DNA of 64,000 bases, taken from the NCBI RefSeq assembly GCF_002913715.1, contig NZ_PPCE01000010.1:1-64000 (forward strand), written 5' to 3'. The translations under genes and the position numbers were made by a program. The notes beneath the pieces were generated by a model that was not told the DNA's origin, searched no databases, and saw only the letters and a list, made by a program, of their open reading frames with translations. Shown here piece by piece: positions 63,076-64,000 of this stretch (within the stretch, counting starts at the first letter, position 1; every line of letters starts with the position of its first letter). The stretch is from Campylobacter concisus. Lineage in GTDB: Bacteria; Campylobacterota; Campylobacteria; Campylobacterales; Campylobacteraceae.

Positions 63076-64000
63076 CTACTCTTTAAATTCTTTCATTTTT
63101 TTATTTGACAAAAAGCCATTTATTGTATTAAAGATTTTTAAAATTTTTGATACATTTTCGTATGATTTTACATTTTTTAGCACTTTAAGCAAAATTCTCT
63201 GTTTTAGTCTAAGTTTTGAAAAACCAACTGAGTTTATAATGCTATCAATATCTTCATAAAAAAGATCAAGTGCCTTTACATAGCTACTATTGTTTAGATT
63301 TGGTCTCGCCGAAATAGCTGGCATATAGACGCTTTTTATCTTTCTAAATTCTAGATCAGGCACCATTTCAAGAGCTAAATTTTTGTTTTTTAAAATTGAG
63401 ATTATATCGTCATAAACAAATTTATGATCCATCACAGCTTTTAGCTTTTCAAAACCAGCAGTGTTGTTATCTCCGATCTTATAATAATAAAATGCCTTAT
63501 TTAGCTTTACAAGAGTTTTTGAAGCGATAACATTTCTCACTACAGTGTGAAAATCTTCAGCTTGCGTGATCCCAACTGGAAATAAATTTTCTTTTAAAAT
63601 TTTAGTCCTAATCGCCTTGTTTGCCGCATTATGCAAGACTTTGTTATGCCTTGAGGCTAAAAGCCTTTTTAGATACTCGTTTTTATTGATTACGCCATCC
63701 TCTTTTGTCTCAAAATCCTTAAAAAGGAGCTTTTTATGACCATAGACCTTACACATATCTGTTATCACTATGTCGGCATCAAATTTTTCTGAGATATCAT
63801 AAACGCATGAAGCATAATCTTTTTCCACATAGTCATCAGCATCTACGCAGATAGTATATTTGCCACTAGCTAGCAATATACCGTCATTTCTAGCAGCGCT
63901 AACACCGGCATTGCTCTTTGTTTTTAATATTATTTTATCTTTATATTCTTCTAATATTTCTAGCGTATTATCAGTACTTCCATCATTAATAACTATAATC
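63076..64000 (-). CDS. family 2 glycosyltransferase, 5' end beyond the window
   Basis: The frame is open to the right edge of the window, so the N-terminus is missing. The visible part starts IIVINDGSTDNTLEILEEY, then NAGVSAARNDGILLASG and CVDADDYVEKDY, the D-x-D metal site of GT2. The remaining 230 residues are the acceptor domain, ending KNVKSYENVSKILKIFNT. An ATG at 63876 lies well inside the catalytic domain and is not the start. It belongs to a minus-strand operon with the GT4 and second deacetylase. Confidence 0.87.
   Translation of the reverse strand, partial: IIVINDGSTDNTLEILEEYKDKIILKTKSNAGVSAARNDGILLASGKYTICVDADDYVEKDYASCVYDISEKFDADIVITDMCKVYGHKKLLFKDFETKEDGVINKNEYLKRLLASRHNKVLHNAANKAIRTKILKENLFPVGITQAEDFHTVVRNVIASKTLVKLNKAFYYYKIGDNNTAGFEKLKAVMDHKFVYDDIISILKNKNLALEMVPDLEFRKIKSVYMPAISARPNLNNSSYVKALDLFYEDIDSIINSVGFSKLRLKQRILLKVLKNVKSYENVSKILKIFNTINGFLSNKKMKEFKE

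Overview
The window is a stretch of Campylobacterota chromosome, most like a Campylobacter of the C. concisus type. Three things point there: overall AT-rich DNA with A+T-biased codons, Campylobacter-style operons (fabI-tpiA-pgk-gapA divergent from nadD; argS-tatA-gmk-acidic protein-fliR; waaC-htrB), and a phase-variable poly-G tract. The genus is well supported. The species is inferred from gene content without any database search.

Layout. 1-983: AT-rich DNA with a frameshifted DUF2625 pseudogene. 984-5002 (minus): fabI, tpiA, pgk and gapA, clearly more G+C-rich than everything after them. 5082-7969: a NadD-RsfS fusion, a YeiH-type exporter, and an initiating sugar-phosphate transferase on the plus strand. 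7975-34953 (minus): about 27 kb of surface-glycan genes with tightly overlapping ends. Its distal part (8-21 kb) is extremely AT-rich and holds glycosyltransferases, a Wzx-like flippase, an asparagine-synthase-type amidotransferase, two kinase-like genes, an acyltransferase and a WecB epimerase. The middle part (21.4-31 kb) looks like a nonulosonate-type sugar pathway: NeuB-like synthase, a fused cytidylyltransferase/CBS/nucleotidyltransferase, a class III aminotransferase, SDR and Gfo/Idh/MocA oxidoreductases, a PIG-L deacetylase and a MaoC-GNAT fusion. The proximal part (31-35 kb) has host-like composition and carries a second NeuB, a PglD/LegH-like acyltransferase, a LegC-like aminotransferase and a CapD/LegB-like dehydratase. 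It is preceded by a methyltransferase switched off by a G8 tract.

35685-44261: housekeeping genes argS, tatA, gmk, an acidic protein with a pseudo-receiver-like N-terminus, fliR and gpmI (minus), then mraY and murD (plus). 44352-53284: a polymorphic-toxin-like locus. A 1186-aa protein ending in a GH19-type muramidase domain is followed by a small periplasmic putative immunity gene. Next comes a 1134-bp near-perfect duplication (one mismatch by eye) of its pre-C-terminal region, joined to a different GH19 domain with its own putative immunity genes. After that there are remnants of a third toxin tip and a fourth immunity gene. The layout resembles Rhs/CDI-type orphan C-terminal cassettes that can be swapped by recombination.

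53356-64000: a PolB-like 3'-5' exonuclease (minus), then a lipooligosaccharide core locus (waaC, htrB-type acyltransferase, GT2, GT9, GT4, polysaccharide deacetylase, a broken P-loop kinase, GT25). It is followed by convergent minus-strand genes for a second deacetylase, a GT4 and a GT2 cut by the window edge. I saw no tRNA, rRNA, CRISPR array or insertion sequence.
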